Shown here one piece after another: positions 24,659 to 35,312 of a DNA stretch of 64,000 bases. Below the pieces are notes generated by a model, which saw only the letters and a list, made by a program, of their open reading frames with translations, had not been told where the DNA came from and searched no databases. Both the position numbers and the translations under genes were made by a program. The stretch is from Ceratorhiza oryzae-sativae (lineage: Eukaryota > Basidiomycota > Agaricomycetes > Cantharellales > Ceratobasidiaceae). Numbering within the stretch: position 1 is the first letter of the stretch; every line of letters begins with the position of its first letter. The stretch is from NCBI GenBank assembly GCA_030998015.1, contig JARWMV010000245.1, positions 62,001 through 126,000 of the forward strand. Reading direction: 5' to 3'.

Positions 24659-24957
24659 ACGTGACGATTACAGTCCCTCGTCGGAAAGGTTGAAGCCACC
24701 CTAGGCGACATCCTCCATAGGCCCGCGTTGAAGGAAAGAGGCCTCGCAAAGCAGAAGGCTGCTGCAGATAAGACTGCTGGTGCGTTGTGGTTTTGCTTCA
24801 TCCAGAGCTTTGGGCTAAATGCGTTCTACAGCCAAGACCGAAGCCGCTCCAGATGCCGCTCCGCACCATGACCACGATACTCCCGAGGAACAACTCGCGG
24901 CAGAAGGAGCCCCCGGATCCACTGTCCAAGCCGGTGGAGGAGGACATGCAGCAATCT
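24659..24957 (+). pseudogene. Truncated second copy of the CsbD-like gene
   Basis: The frame gives SLVGKVEATLGDILHRPALK, ERGLAKQKAAADKTA, an intron with GTGCGT donor and CTACAG acceptor, then AKTEAAPDAAPHHDHDTPEE and QLAAEGAPGSTVQAGGGGHAAI-stop. This parallels the last two exons of the gene at 23314 (GLVGKLEATLGNILHNPEMH ... EENLAAEGGPAGAGAG). A TTACAG acceptor directly precedes the first residue, so it could be an internal exon, but no N-terminal NTHNPLTGD-type exon is visible in the 600 bp upstream. It is either a 5'-truncated duplicate or a gene whose first exon I cannot recognise. Confidence 0.55.
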
Positions 24958-25430
24958 AGTCAGTAGCTGTCTCGTGCACCCGGCTTGTTGCGGATGCAGG
25001 ACGGCTTCGGGTTCTCTGGCATTTTAATTCTCCTCAACGGGCGACTGGCAAGTGCGCTCTAGCGCAAAGGTTCTATCAGATTTGCTAACCATAATCGAAT
25101 AATGAGTCGCACCACTTTGTAAAACGTGCTTATATGCTATATAATATTTCCAACGCATCCACATCTCAGCCGCACACCCATCGGGGACATGATTATGTAA
25201 TTGGGAAGGCCAGACTTGGCCGATGCTGTCGTCAGAGCCGGCAACGAGCTGCGGCACTTGCGTGTCACATCCGGCCGATCGCAAACCGAAATAGGCGATG
25301 CGCCGCATTCGGAGTGATATAAAGCCACGATCGAGGCCGCCACGCTTCGTCAACCACTCCTCAGTTGTCTATCCTCACCACTCTTCAGCAATCGTTTCCC
25401 ACCATTCTCGCGATCATCCCCGTCCCTGCA
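24958..25430. other. Intergenic, no gene seen
   Basis: Separates the truncated CsbD-like unit from the small membrane protein gene. GTGATATAAAGCC at about 25314-25326 is a TATA-like site some 110 bp before the ATG at 25431. Confidence 0.4.
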
Positions 25431-25979
25431 ATGCCTTACCACCACTACAGCTTTTCTTTTACTGGCCAAGGGGGTGGGGGTGGAAACCGTTTTTTGTGGT
25501 TCATCCTTGGGGGTATTGCAACGGCTATCTTCATGAAAACTCGAGAGCGACGGAATGCATACAAAGCACTTCCGCCTCCTGGCCCGTTCTTGACAGCTGA
25601 GAGCACACATCTCAGAGAAAGTTTGGCTCGGATGAGTGTAGAAACGAGCGAAGCCGTGCGTTGTTCCCATTCGGATGGTTCTATGTGGGGTGCTGACCGG
25701 CCTGGTGTGTACCATAGGCCATAGATGTGGCCGATGCAACTCTTGACGCCGCGTTGAAAATTGTGGCGGCCCTCAAGTCTGTGAGTGAACAATTACGGTT
25801 AGTATACAAAGTAAGGCTAATCGGTCGTGACATTAAAGACCCTGGCTGAGCAACGCGCCGAAGCCGAGCGATTGAATCGGCGGCCAACTCCGCAAGTGAA
25901 CCATATGCCTGGCCCTTCTGGTCGTTCTGCTTCTCCAAGCTTCATCGCCGAGTTTCATCATGTCCAAGGAACTTCTTAA
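25431..25979 (+). CDS. Small one-pass membrane protein, family with 44654-45233
   Basis: Three exons. Exon 1: MPYHHYSFSFTGQGGGGGNR, membrane helix FLWFILGGIATAIFM, then KTRERRNAYKALPPPGPF and LARMSVETSEA. Exon 2: AIDVADATLDAALKIVAALK. Exon 3: TLAEQRAEAERLNRRPTPQV, ending EFHHVQGTS-stop. The same order (Tyr/His/Pro-rich tail, Gly-containing helix, RERR, an acidic helix of the form D-ADA-LD-AL--V-ALK, then EQRA) is seen in the minus-strand gene at 44654-45233, including the intron position before the AIDVADATLD helix. No known domain. The positive-inside residues after the helix suggest an N-out orientation. Confidence 0.65.
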
Positions 25980-26554
25980 ATAATATTTTTGTATTGACCT
26001 CGAGTGTATATTGTATGTTGTATCGCGACAGTTGCCACCCTTCATTCATAACCTATGAGTGCTATTGATTTCAAAAGAGAGAATTCTGATCCAAAGTCTA
26101 TAATTGCGACGCATCCAGAACGGAGGTTGGGTTCGAATACTCCGAGGATGTAATTCATTATAGCTAAGATCTGACGCAAGATGAGCCTCGTTCAAGACTT
26201 GTATCGCCCTCGTGCGATTGCCAAGCTCTCGTCTTTCTGTCGACCCGCGAGTCATGGCACATCGTAGTACGAGAAATTGAACCAATCACACTCGTGGATT
26301 GACATGATCGTGCGAGACCAAAAGGAGAAATCATTGGCACAACTAGAGATACGAGCGATCTACCATGGCCCACACGATATCTTTAAAAAAAAAACACAAT
26401 CTAGCTTCATTTTCAACATCACATTGATAATAAACAACGGGTGACCGCTTCGATGACATGAAACAAACTAGGGGGAAAAAGAAACGGTACTCGCCTTGAT
26501 ATCCGAACCAGTGGCCATCATCGGAATCGAACTCGTGACGTTCACGGTCGTACA

Positions 26555-26660
26555 CACCACAGTTCACTCGATTTTTTCCCGGCGCTGTCCAGGCGGGATG
26601 GGGCGGGACAGGACGGGGCGGGACGGGACAGGGTGGGACAGAGGTGGACAGCCACAGGAC
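26555..26660 (+). repeat. GC-rich inverted repeat, left copy
   Basis: Begins CACCACAGTTCACTCGATTT and runs into short units of the type GGGACAGG/GGGACGGG repeated several times. The reverse complement of the same start and the same units is present at about 28935-29101. The G-runs could form quadruplexes. Confidence 0.75.
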
Positions 26661-26773
26661 CTGGCGGGAAAGCGCGTGGATGTCCGTCATAGGACATCGT
26701 ATAGGAGGATCGACGGAATTGCCAATTGGCCGCCAATCCTGCTAAGGCAACTCGTCGCCGACGCATAACCTGC

Positions 26774-26799
26774 TCTTGACCACGACCACGACCACGACA
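26774..26799. repeat. CGACCA microsatellite
   Basis: Four imperfect tandem units of GACCAC/CACGAC. Confidence 0.6.
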
Positions 26800-27373
26800 G
26801 ACTCCACAGTCGCTCGGAAAACGCGTAAAAATTTACCTGTAATTATTGTACCGATTACATAGACCGAATACATCATTTTACCAAACATGGACGACGACGA
26901 GACGATGCAACTGGCGGTGGTGGAAGCGAAACGAGTGGGTATGAGGACGTAAAGAGACCGGTCGCTAACTATTTCACAGCGGAAAATTAGCGTTAACACA
27001 CTCCTGGGTCTCGATCGAAAGCCGTGCGACTGCAACTGCTGCAAACTCGAGAAGGACTTCCCGCCCGCCACCATTGCAAAACACTTGAACATTTATGGAG
27101 AAATACATCCTGCGATCTACAGCAGCGAGAGCGCGCTGGTGGCTAATAATGCTGGTCCTTCTCGTTTCGGCCCTGGCTCTGTGCATGGCTCGTGTGGCTC
27201 ACGTGGCTCTCCTCGGCGCTTCGCTCCTCCCTCGCTTGGTTCTCTCCCTCGCCCCCGGCTCTCTCCCACTCCACTTGAAATTCCTAATCAAACAGACGAT
27301 GCGGAAATTGAATATGCTGGTGGCTTGTCTTGCTCTAGTTCACGACAACCTGTACCTGTGCCTCTGTGACTGG

Positions 27374-27841
27374 TTAGTCCTTCGGCAATCCGTTGTGGCT
27401 CGATCCGAATGATATGCCTTTTACTACTTGGATTAACATATTGCGCGGATTTGGCAAACGCAGGGTTGAAATCCTTGCCTTCAACAGGCGTTCCTTGCAA
27501 GCACTGCACCGCTTCGTAAAAAGCTGCAAAAGGTGAGCTATATGCGCTGAAATAAGCAACCTATTACTTACAACATTTGCTTGTGTGTTCATTAACATCT
27601 GGCGCTTGTGCCTTCCAACACTATCCTCGAATGTATTTGTCTCTTTTTGTGTAGTGTACTTCTTGTGCTCAACCCAGGTAAGAGCCTTGAAGTGTGCGAA
27701 TATCTGTTCATCACTCAGGCTATCCAGGAACTCGCGTTGGACACTCGGCTCAGACTTCTTCTGGAAATCGACATCGCTCTTGATACGTCGCTGGTGTTTT
27801 GGTCTTAACAGATTGAGTAAGCTCTCCTTCGTCACTCTCAT
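27374..27841 (-). CDS. Hypothetical protein inside the candidate element
   Basis: An open frame beginning MRVTKESLLNLLRPKHQRR and containing REFLDSLSDEQIFAHFKALT and TFEDSVGRHKRQMLMNTQAN. Near 27560 a GTAAGT donor and, near 27530, a TTTGCAG acceptor are present; beyond the acceptor another frame reads FYEAVQCLQGTPVEGKDFNP, which looks more protein-like than the primary frame. So the 3' half is probably spliced with a frame slip. Lys/Arg-rich, no known domain, no membrane segment. Could belong to a mobile element or be a host nuclear protein. Confidence 0.4.
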   Translation of the reverse strand: MRVTKESLLNLLRPKHQRRIKSDVDFQKKSEPSVQREFLDSLSDEQIFAHFKALTWVEHKKYTTQKETNTFEDSVGRHKRQMLMNTQANVVSNRLLISAHIAHLLQLFTKRCSACKERLLKARISTLRLPNPRNMLIQVVKGISFGSSHNGLPKD

Positions 27842-27867
27842 CTCTCACGCAGGGAGGTTACTCGTGG

Positions 27868-28024
27868 CTAAGATACAAATCGTACTTAGCTCAACTACGA
27901 AGGTAGAGAACTATATATACTGTACCTAAGATACAAATCGTACTACAGAGTACAGTGTGAATAGAATACATGAGAAAAGAAAGAAAATACGATACCTTAG
28001 CTCAACTACGAAGGTAGAGAACTA
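27868..28024. repeat. Nested direct repeats
   Basis: The motif CTAAGATACAAATCGTACT occurs at about 27868-27886 and 27926-27944, and CTTAGCTCAACTACGAAGG with its continuation to GAGAACTA occurs at about 27885-27913 and 27996-28024. Two different units thus each appear twice within 160 bp. Confidence 0.75.
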
Positions 28025-28140
28025 AGGAAGAAGAAAGGGGATTCCCGCGAACTCGCGCATGATATCAGGGAGGGGGGATACGAAACAGAAGCAAATATGC
28101 GCATACATACACGCATATGATTGTAAATTCAACATCATCT

Positions 28141-28737
28141 TCAATGGTCTGACGCTTTTTGGGGGTCTTGGGCGGCGGAATCTTTTCTGCGCTCGGCAGA
28201 AAGGCAAGGGCGTTTCAACACTACTGCAATCTGTTCCATAGGAACGGGGTTGTCATTTTGGTCTAGAATAATGACACAAAGTGCACGCTCTCTCTCACCA
28301 TAATATTGCAGCTCATCTTCCTCACCAATGTCTAGGTCCTGATCGTTCCCGCCCCTGCTCGAATCACGATTGTCACCATCATCACCTTTTTCGTCCTCTC
28401 CAGCAATTTTGTTTCCCTCGTCTTCGCATCCAGACTTGTCTTTGTCGCTCGGACTCCCTTTAGCCTGTCCCTTGCCACGGAATTTAGAGAACTGGTGAGC
28501 AAATAATACGCATATATTCTGATTTGATTGCTGACCTTCAGCTACTTTGTGACTGGAGGCCTGAACCCACAGTTTGCGCATATTCGAACCACCAAGCTTG
28601 GGCGGTAAGTACGAGTGATTCTTAGTCGGCTTTGATTTGGACTGGGATTGACGCGCAGTCGTCTCAGGCCTCGATTGGGGAGCCACTTTGGTTTGTGTAT
28701 GGTGATGGGGGAGAAACCAAGCAAGAAGTGAGTTCAT
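28141..28737 (-). CDS. Hypothetical acidic/charged protein inside the candidate element
   Basis: Open frame of 198 codons: a basic N-half (RQSQSKSKPTKNHSYLPP, KLGGSNMRKLWVQASSHK), then an Asp/Glu/Gly-rich middle (SGCEDEGNKIAGEDEKGDDG, NDQDLDIGEEDELQYYGE) and a tail ALCVIILDQNDNPVPMEQIA followed by KRPCLSAERRKDSAAQ. The charge layout resembles a nuclear, possibly DNA-associated protein. A possible intron lies near 28500-28545 (GTGAGC donor). No known domain recognised. Confidence 0.4.
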   Translation of the reverse strand: MNSLLAWFLPHHHTQTKVAPQSRPETTARQSQSKSKPTKNHSYLPPKLGGSNMRKLWVQASSHKVAEGQQSNQNICVLFAHQFSKFRGKGQAKGSPSDKDKSGCEDEGNKIAGEDEKGDDGDNRDSSRGGNDQDLDIGEEDELQYYGERERALCVIILDQNDNPVPMEQIAVVLKRPCLSAERRKDSAAQDPQKASDH

Positions 28738-28934
28738 GCGCCTGTTCTTTATGTGACCGCGTGTTGACCTACTATCTTGTTGTTTTTCACGGCGCCGAAC
28801 CAGTTCTCGAGACTGAAAAACGAGGGATTGGCTACCGCCACGACTAGCTTGGGTGGAGACTTATCGTTCTGGGCATGTACTGACTATAAACGAATAATAG
28901 TAATTATTTTAGATTACATGATACGGCTAGATAA

Positions 28935-29101
28935 GGAAGGATATCGCGGGACAGGGAAGGACAGCGCGGGATGCCGAATTTCCTGAACCTGTCCCACCCT
29001 GTCCCTCGAGCATTATCCCAGACGCGTCCCTGCGCCATCCCGCTCTGTCCCGCGCCATCCCGCCTGGACAGCGCCAGGAAAAAATCGAGTGAACTGTGGT
29101 G
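28935..29101 (-). repeat. GC-rich inverted repeat, right copy
   Basis: Read on the minus strand it begins CACCACAGTTCACTCGATTT and continues into GGCGGGATGG and GGGACAG units, matching the left copy at 26555. It is longer and more interrupted than the left copy. Confidence 0.75.
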
Positions 29102-29790
29102 ACATCTCAAGGCCTCGGGGGCCTAGGTATTACAACCCATGAATGGGACGACCCTATACCCATTAACTCTGACTAAAGTGTCAACATATAGGCGCCACTC
29201 CAGCTCCACCGAACCTCGATTTATTTTGTTGATTGGAACATTCACCTTTGCCCAACCCAGCAAGCCCGAGAGACTTGGAAAAAAAAATTCCTCGGGGTGG
29301 TCGTGTCCACGTCGCGTTGGTCGTCGTGGGGTGGGTAACTATGCCCGTTACAGTGGTAAATTGGTTCATAGAACCACGCGTCTTGAGTACGGCGTGTGAT
29401 TCGAGGACATCCTCGGTAGATTTATCTGTGCTCCAAATTGCACACATGTGGGTCACGGCCTACGAAGATGCGGGGCGGGATTCGGTTCCCGTGGCTATAC
29501 TGGTCACGTGTCCCTATGGCGAACCTCGTCTCGACCACACTTGGCTCCATACCACATACCACGCCACCTGGACGCAGGCTGAGCAACCTGCTATTCAACC
29601 TGGAGTTTTTAAAATTCTGTCCTAGCCCTCCACATCTCTCCCGGAGGACAAGGAACGGTTGTACGGGCGCATACCGCGAGTCCCATTCTCAGAACAAACG
29701 TATATCTGTTAACACTATCACAATTTATTATCATTTCAACTTGCGCGCGTCATTTAACAAATGCCGAATTATAAGAATTACGCGCATAGA
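29102..29790. other. Intergenic, no gene supported
   Basis: Two overlapping plus-strand ORFs (29139-29399 and 29233-29625) are open, but neither has a motif or a clear splice plan. It lies between the repeat-bounded segment and the 3' end of the lysozyme gene. Confidence 0.4.
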
Positions 29791-30724
29791 TTAACCCGAA
29801 GCAAGCTTGGCGAGTTCAGCAGAGTTTCCGTTGAAAACGTCTGGATCACCGGGGTTGGAGCTGCTGTTGGCATACTGCCAGATCGTCCAAGTCCTAGAGT
29901 AGCATCGATCCAGGTTAGATGGGTGCCCAGCTATGGAGTGTGGCATAGACTCACCCCCAGCCCGCAGGCAGATCACCAACAGCGTCTCCATAGCGGGCGA
30001 TCCAAAGAGGCGAGTTGGCCCCGAATGCGTTAGAGTTGCCAGTGCAGGGGACCCACCAGCTGGTGCCTGTATAGATGACCGGATACCTACATGTATTGAT
30101 TAGTGGCTAGTTATCCTTTGGGTATAAAGTCCCGACGTACCGTGTGGTAGCCTTCTGATACGTGTTCACAAAGTCGGAGATCCAGGACACCAGAGGCGGG
30201 GCTCAAGCCTCCGCATGCCTTGCCATTCGGTAAATCTATCATCGTCGAGTGAGTATGTGACAATAAATCCCCGCCTTATCTCACCCAACCTTCCATGTCC
30301 AAGGCACCTGTTAATGTCTTTCCTTCATTCGACCACTTGCCGCCGTGTTGCAAAAAGTGGTTTGCTTGATCGGCACCGTTCGAGCTTGCCGGCTCGGCAA
30401 AATGGTAAGCACCGCGGATGAGGCCCACATCGTAAGCCCCGTTGTACTCGTTAGCAAACTCGGGATTGATATAATCTTGGGGAGACATGATTCAGTTCAC
30501 GGCCTCGGGAAAGGATGAATCAAAAATATACCGGTTCCTTGTGTGGCCTTGATGTAGGCGAATTCGATCCCGCTTGCCTTGACCGCCTTCCAGTCAATGT
30601 TTTGCTGGTTACCAGACACATCGATGCCTTTAGGGCCAGTGGGGACACGCTTGAAGCCTGGAGCAGCCAGACCGGTAGCACAAGCGGAAAATGCGAGTGC
30701 AAGAAGATTGGGCTTGATATGCAT
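29791..30724 (-). CDS. Secreted GH25 lysozyme (Chalaropsis type)
   Basis: Hydrolyses bacterial peptidoglycan outside the cell. Leader MHIKPNLLALAFSACATGLA, then KGIDVSGNQQNIDWKAV with the family's N-terminal Asp, GIEFAYIKATQGTDYINPEF, YDVGLIRGAYHFAEPASSNG, QANHFLQHGGKWSN and TLTGALDMEG with the catalytic D-x-E pair. Later exons give YPVIYTGTSWWVPC, NSPLWIARYGDAVGDLPAGW, TWTIWQYANSSSNPGDPDVF and AELAKLASG-stop at 29791. Four or five short introns. One frame slip near 30210 (between GGLSPAS and VSWISDF) needs a single-base correction. It fits competition with bacteria or bacterial feeding. Confidence 0.9.
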
Positions 30725-31830
30725 TGTCGATGTGAGTTGTAAAGCTGAAAAAAGATGAGCTGGTGAAGACGAGAAGTAGTTGAACAGGGCCTTTTATAAC
30801 TCACTAGTGTCCAAATGAGTAGAACACGAGCTGGGGTTGTGCGCATACATGCGCAGTTTTGCACCGACACGGCAACGGGCGCGGCACCAAATGAGGCTTC
30901 GCATGCACTGTCGAAGCCATGGGGCCATGAGGGTTGTGAAGATGACCGGGAGGTCCTTGTTTGCCCGTGAATTGGGATTCAATGGAGACGGTACTGCATG
31001 ACGAAAGCCAGAAGATCTCTCGTACCAAATTTACCATCGAAACGAGCACTGGGCGCTGAGCGGGAAACTACAGGAGCGCTGGAGCGGGCGCAAGTGGCTT
31101 GAATATCCAATGCCTGGAGCCACGTTGGGGGGTGAATGAGCAAAAGCGAGCGTACTAGTGCAAGTAGCGCGACTATGAAAGTAAAGGCGACACGGATAGT
31201 GTTAGTACTTGCTGCTTTTACTACCACCTAGATCATGTTGCAACGCCAAGGGAATCGACCTACGCCATGCTTTAAATTTCAACTGACAAGCTCTGTCGAT
31301 GACACAAACGAGTTCCCGAAGCACAAACACGATTCGAGTGCCGCTCGAATAGAACCGCCTTTCTCGCCACATCCATGTCCAAGTCCAGCGTGTTGCCGAG
31401 CGATGTCGATCAGATGCCCCACCATCACCGGTGGTTCGGGTTTTGATCGGGGGTGTGGTGTGGAGAAAGAAGACACATGACGTACAGTTTCGACTTGACC
31501 GCATTTGTCTTGGCGTGTTCGGTCGAGTTTCGGATAGTTCGCTTGGGCTAGGAGGCTAGTCGGTGGTTTCCTCTCGAGTCTGGTTTCTTTCACAAACCAC
31601 TTGTTCGATTCCCGCTGTGGAGGCGATGCCTGGACGAAAAATCCCCTTGTGCGTCGGAGAGGATATGCCAGCCTTCTCCCACCGATTTGCTATCCCTTTG
31701 GGAAAACAAGCAGACATTTGAGCATACGCTACGCCCTCACTAAATACTTCGCTCAAAGCGAGGACTTTTTAATCGATTGGTACAAGTACAATTTGTTGAA
31801 CACCATCAACAGCCCGTGCATCGAGCTTAC
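30725..31830. other. Intergenic, no gene seen
   Basis: About 1.1 kb between the lysozyme start and the first nuclease stop. TTTTATAA at 30791-30798 sits about 70 bp upstream of the lysozyme ATG on the minus strand and is a plausible TATA box. Other ORFs are short and unsupported. Confidence 0.45.
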
Positions 31831-33216
31831 TTAGAAAAACGTTGGCGAGAGACCAAACGCCTGCTTCTCCTGCTCACTTCCAAATACCGCGTTAACAACG
31901 GCAGCCAACCTGATGCCTCCAAGCGCAAGCTGTTTCTCGATCATCTTGACGTCTCTTATATGCCCAGCATATTCCTCAGTTTCGATTTCCTATCATGATT
32001 CCAACTGTGAGAACAAGAAACGTGCACGTCGAGCGGAGAACTCACAGCCGGGTCATTGCTATCCTCATCAAATTCGGGGCTCCAGGCAAAGTCACACAGC
32101 AGCTTGTGACTCGCCACGCTCCAGGCGTACGGGCAGACCGGAAGGTCCGACGGGTCCTCAAACGGCGGTCCTCTCAAGATTTGTTGTCCCGCCTCGTGTT
32201 GGAGTCCCAGTTGGGGACACTTTGCCCATTCTTCGAGGTCGTTTGCCCACCAGCCGTGGATACCTTCGGTCACGATCCACCGGACGAGGGGGTCATAGTT
32301 GGATCCCTGGAGTGCCGCTTCAATGCGCTTGTTCAAGGCCAGAGTTGGAGGGGGGATTGGTCGTGTCGAGGACGTGGGAAGGGGCGAGGTATAGTTTTTG
32401 AGGGTTGCAATGCGAGTGCGGATAAGGTCGCCATCCCAAACTCCATGTAGCTCTAGAAATGGCTCATCAGAAAATGGATAACATAAAAGCGTGGTATATT
32501 GCTCCTACTTTTGCGTTTGCCCCGATAGAGAACGGTGACTGAAGTCTTGGTAAGGCTACGTTCAATACTAGACAGTAGGTGCAACGTACCATGATTGCCG
32601 CCAAGAGCACGGTTGGTTAGGTGAAATGGTTGATGTAAATCTCCGAGGAAATGTGTGAGGAAGCGAAGCGCGGTGTCTTGCGAATTCCTGGAAATATCTT
32701 ATTTAGTCATTGTTTTAGGCAGGTTAGAATGTGATTTGACTCACAGATGAATCGAACAAATGGCGAGTATTGTTGACGATTGCGGTAAGAACGTTCTCGA
32801 CCGGGTCCGTCCATCCGTTTTCTCCATACGTACAGTCGTCTGGCGGATGATCTCCGACGGGGTTGACATAGTGCATTTCAGAAGACCATCTAGTGAAGGT
32901 CGTATCGGTGATACTCGATGAAAACGGCATCACACGGAACGTACCTCCACTTGGGATTTCGTTTGATCTTATCAGCCCAGGTCGCAACATTGGCGAGGTT
33001 GCAATTGAACTCTCGCGGTAAAATGTCGCAGACGGCTTGTTGAGCAGACGGGAGTAGATGAATTTGGGCAATAGTTCCAGTAATCTCGTGGCCTGTGGGA
33101 GAATCGTCAGACCAGAACATGAACACTCGAGCGTATGACACACCTTCCTCGCCCCAGCCCCAGACGGGAGCTGCGGCCAACACGGTAGCAAGCGAGACAA
33201 CGGGGATGAGGCGCAT
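31831..33216 (-). CDS. Secreted S1/P1-type nuclease, tandem copy 1
   Basis: Zinc-dependent single-strand nuclease/3'-nucleotidase. The leader MRLIPVVSLATVLAAAPVWG should be cut so that Trp of WGEEGHEITG becomes residue 1; Trp1 and His6 are zinc ligands in P1. Further ligands are in LANVATWADKIK (Asp), WSSEMHYVN (His), FLTHFLGDLHQPFHL (two His, Asp) and the LHFAWD-like motif. C-terminal exons carry NYDPLVRWIVTEGIHGWWAN, CPYAWSVASHKLLCDFAW and EYAGHIRDVKMIEKQLALGG, ending LSPTFF-stop at 31831. The exon before NSQDTALRFLTHFLGD does not join in perfect frame near 32690, probably one missing base. Paralogue directly upstream. Confidence 0.88.
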
Positions 33217-33908
33217 ACTAGACCCGAGGAGAGTGCTGACAGATACCATAGCGAGCGTCGGTTTATATACAATCCGCACGGCGATGGCTCACCGGCCGAG
33301 GCCCATCGGAATGCCCACGTCGTCGCAACCCGAAGTACCTCGCGAGACGAAGCGCTCACTCAACCAACACACAGCCGCGTTGGCCATCCCGGGACGGAAT
33401 GACACGCGCCGAGCAAACGTGTGTCGCGGATGTCTGCAACGGTGATGAGCGCCAGTGCCCAATGTGGTAGAGCCCGTGTTCGTTGTTGGATACCCCCGGC
33501 GCTTGACACATTCCAGTTGCCTTTCTCAGCTGAGCGCAAAGTTAATCGTTTGCCTGGCGCTGTCCGAACGTAAAATATATTGCGGGCCCTGTCAAAAGCC
33601 GGCTTCGCGGAGGATTGTCGCGTATATCCACCCCGCGAATCCAGAATCGAATTTCCAGCGTGCACTGCACCTGAATAACACCAGTCCTTCCTGGTGAACT
33701 CAAAACCGAACCGACCTGATCCGCCAATGGCATACAAAGATACTATTATTAGAGCAACCTTGGTGTGCTCTAATGCCGATTTCTGGAGACCCTTTGCAAA
33801 ACAAAGCAGGGCTAGAACATTCCCATTCACCGTGTGTTAAGGCCGGCCCTAGACAGAAATGGAAAGATTAATTGAACAAAGGACGATGAGAACAGCGCCA
33901 AACTAGGC
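33217..33908. other. Spacer between the nuclease copies
   Basis: No supported gene. TTTATATAC near 33259-33267, read in reverse GTATATAAA, lies about 45-50 bp before the ATG of copy 1 and is a good TATA-box candidate. Confidence 0.5.
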
Positions 33909-35312
33909 TCAATTGAATAACCGAGGTTGAACACCAAACGCTGCCTTTTCTTCCTCACTTCCCAGAACCGTATTCAACGCAGCGGCCAAGCGCATCCCTC
34001 CAAGCGCAAGTTGCTTTTCAATCATCTTTTCGCCCCTCACCCGTCCAGCATATTCCGGGGTTTCGAGTTCCTGTCACGTATTGTCAGAATTGAATCATCA
34101 AGGAACAAGAGATGAGATATATCCAAGACGCACGATCTCATAAACAGCATCTTTTGGATTATTTACTCCCTTGAAATCCGGGCGCCAAATGAAATCACAG
34201 AGCATCTGATGGCTAGGCACGCTCCAATGATATGGACAGACCGGTAAATCCGTCGGGTCGTCGAATGGAAGTCGCACCATCACCATTTGTTCCCCTTGCA
34301 CATCCGACTGAGGGCACGTTGTCCATTCTTCGAGTTCATCCGCCCACCATCCATATATCCCTTCGAGTACGATCCATCGAACCAGGGGATCATAGTTTGA
34401 TCCATTGAGCGCCGATTCAATATGCTTGTTCCTGATAAGCGTCGATGGAGGGATCGAGGGGGTTGGAGAAGTGGGAAGAGGTGTCGTATAATTGTTCATG
34501 GTGCCAATACGATGCAGAATGAAGTAGTCATCCCAAGCAAAGTGCAAGCCTAAAATCATGATTGTTAGTAACCGCAAGCGAGGTGATGCTGCACATACTC
34601 GTGTTTTTGCCCTCGTAAAGAACAGGAACTATGAAAATCATTAGGTTGATGGACATGCAAACAAGACGTCAGGCTTGCCAAGATTTCCGCCGAAATTGCG
34701 ACCAGTCAAATGCAAAGGCTGGTGAACATCTCCGAGAAAATGCGTCAGAAATCGAAGTGAGACGTCTTGCTGATTGCTGCATCCGAGGCATCAATGCAAC
34801 CCATAGGGCCAACAATCGGAAAATAAAGGGACACACCCCGTCAGTTTGGTAATATTACGGGTCGCGTCCACGATCGCCCAAAGGATGTTCTTATCTGTCG
34901 TCCACCCAGATTTACCAAAGGAACAGTCTTGCGGGGGAGTGTCGTCAATCCCGTTAACAAAGTGTAACCCAGCCGACCACCTAGAGGGCTACTTTGAGAA
35001 TAGACATCTTTGGAGGGCGGAAAATAGGGTACGAACTTCCACTGAGGTAGCTTTTTGATGTCATCGGGCCATGTGGCTACATTAGCAAGACTACAGCCGT
35101 AGTTGCTTGGGAGTATAGCGCATATGGCCTGTCGAGCAGATGGAAGGAGGTGAATCTGGGCAATGGTTGCGGTGATTTTGTGTCCTGGTATGTAGGCGAT
35201 TGGGAGAATGGAATAAAGCAACCCCATAGTCAAGCACGTACCCTCATCACCCCAGGCCCACGGGAGTGGCAAACAGGGCGACAGAGAGCCATAAGTTTTG
35301 TGAGAGATGCAT
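33909..35312 (-). CDS. Secreted S1/P1-type nuclease, tandem copy 2
   Basis: Paralogue of the preceding gene in the same orientation. It starts MHLSQNLWLSVALFAT; near 35265 one base must change to reach PWAWGDEGHKITATIAQIHL, which supplies Trp1 and His6. Then LANVATWPDDIKKLPQWK, WSAGLHFVNGIDDTPPQDCS, RFLTHFLGDVHQPLHLTGRN, LHFAWDDYFILHRIGTMNNY, NYDPLVRWIVLEGIYGWWAD, CPYHWSVPSHQMLCDFIWRP and EYAGRVRGEKMIEKQLALGG, ending FGVQPRLFN-stop at 33909. The intron after FGGNL appears to use GC (GCAAGC...CATAG), since no GT donor fits and the next exon then reads VPVLYEGKNTS like copy 1's VTVLYRGKR. All visible zinc ligands are kept. Confidence 0.86.

Larger units (their letters stand above)
26555..29101. 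mobile_element. Candidate repeat-bounded element
   Basis: The two inverted copies of the CACCACAG...GGCGGGATGG repeat face inward and enclose 2.5 kb with unidentified minus-strand ORFs, a microsatellite and internal direct repeats. This is the layout of a terminal-inverted-repeat transposon or a pair of related short repeats. I found no transposase motif and no clear target-site duplication, so the call rests on the inverted ends alone. Confidence 0.35.

Noticed and set aside
32724..33359. 211-codon minus-strand ORF overlapping nuclease copy 1
   Set aside because: It reads through introns and in a different frame from most zinc-ligand exons; the spliced model explains the region.
34625..34690. 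Loss of a zinc ligand in nuclease copy 2 (GGNL where copy 1 has GGNH)
   Set aside because: The His after GGN is not a zinc ligand in P1 nuclease; the ligand set in TWPDD, AGLHFVN, HFLGDVHQPLH and LHFAWD is kept.
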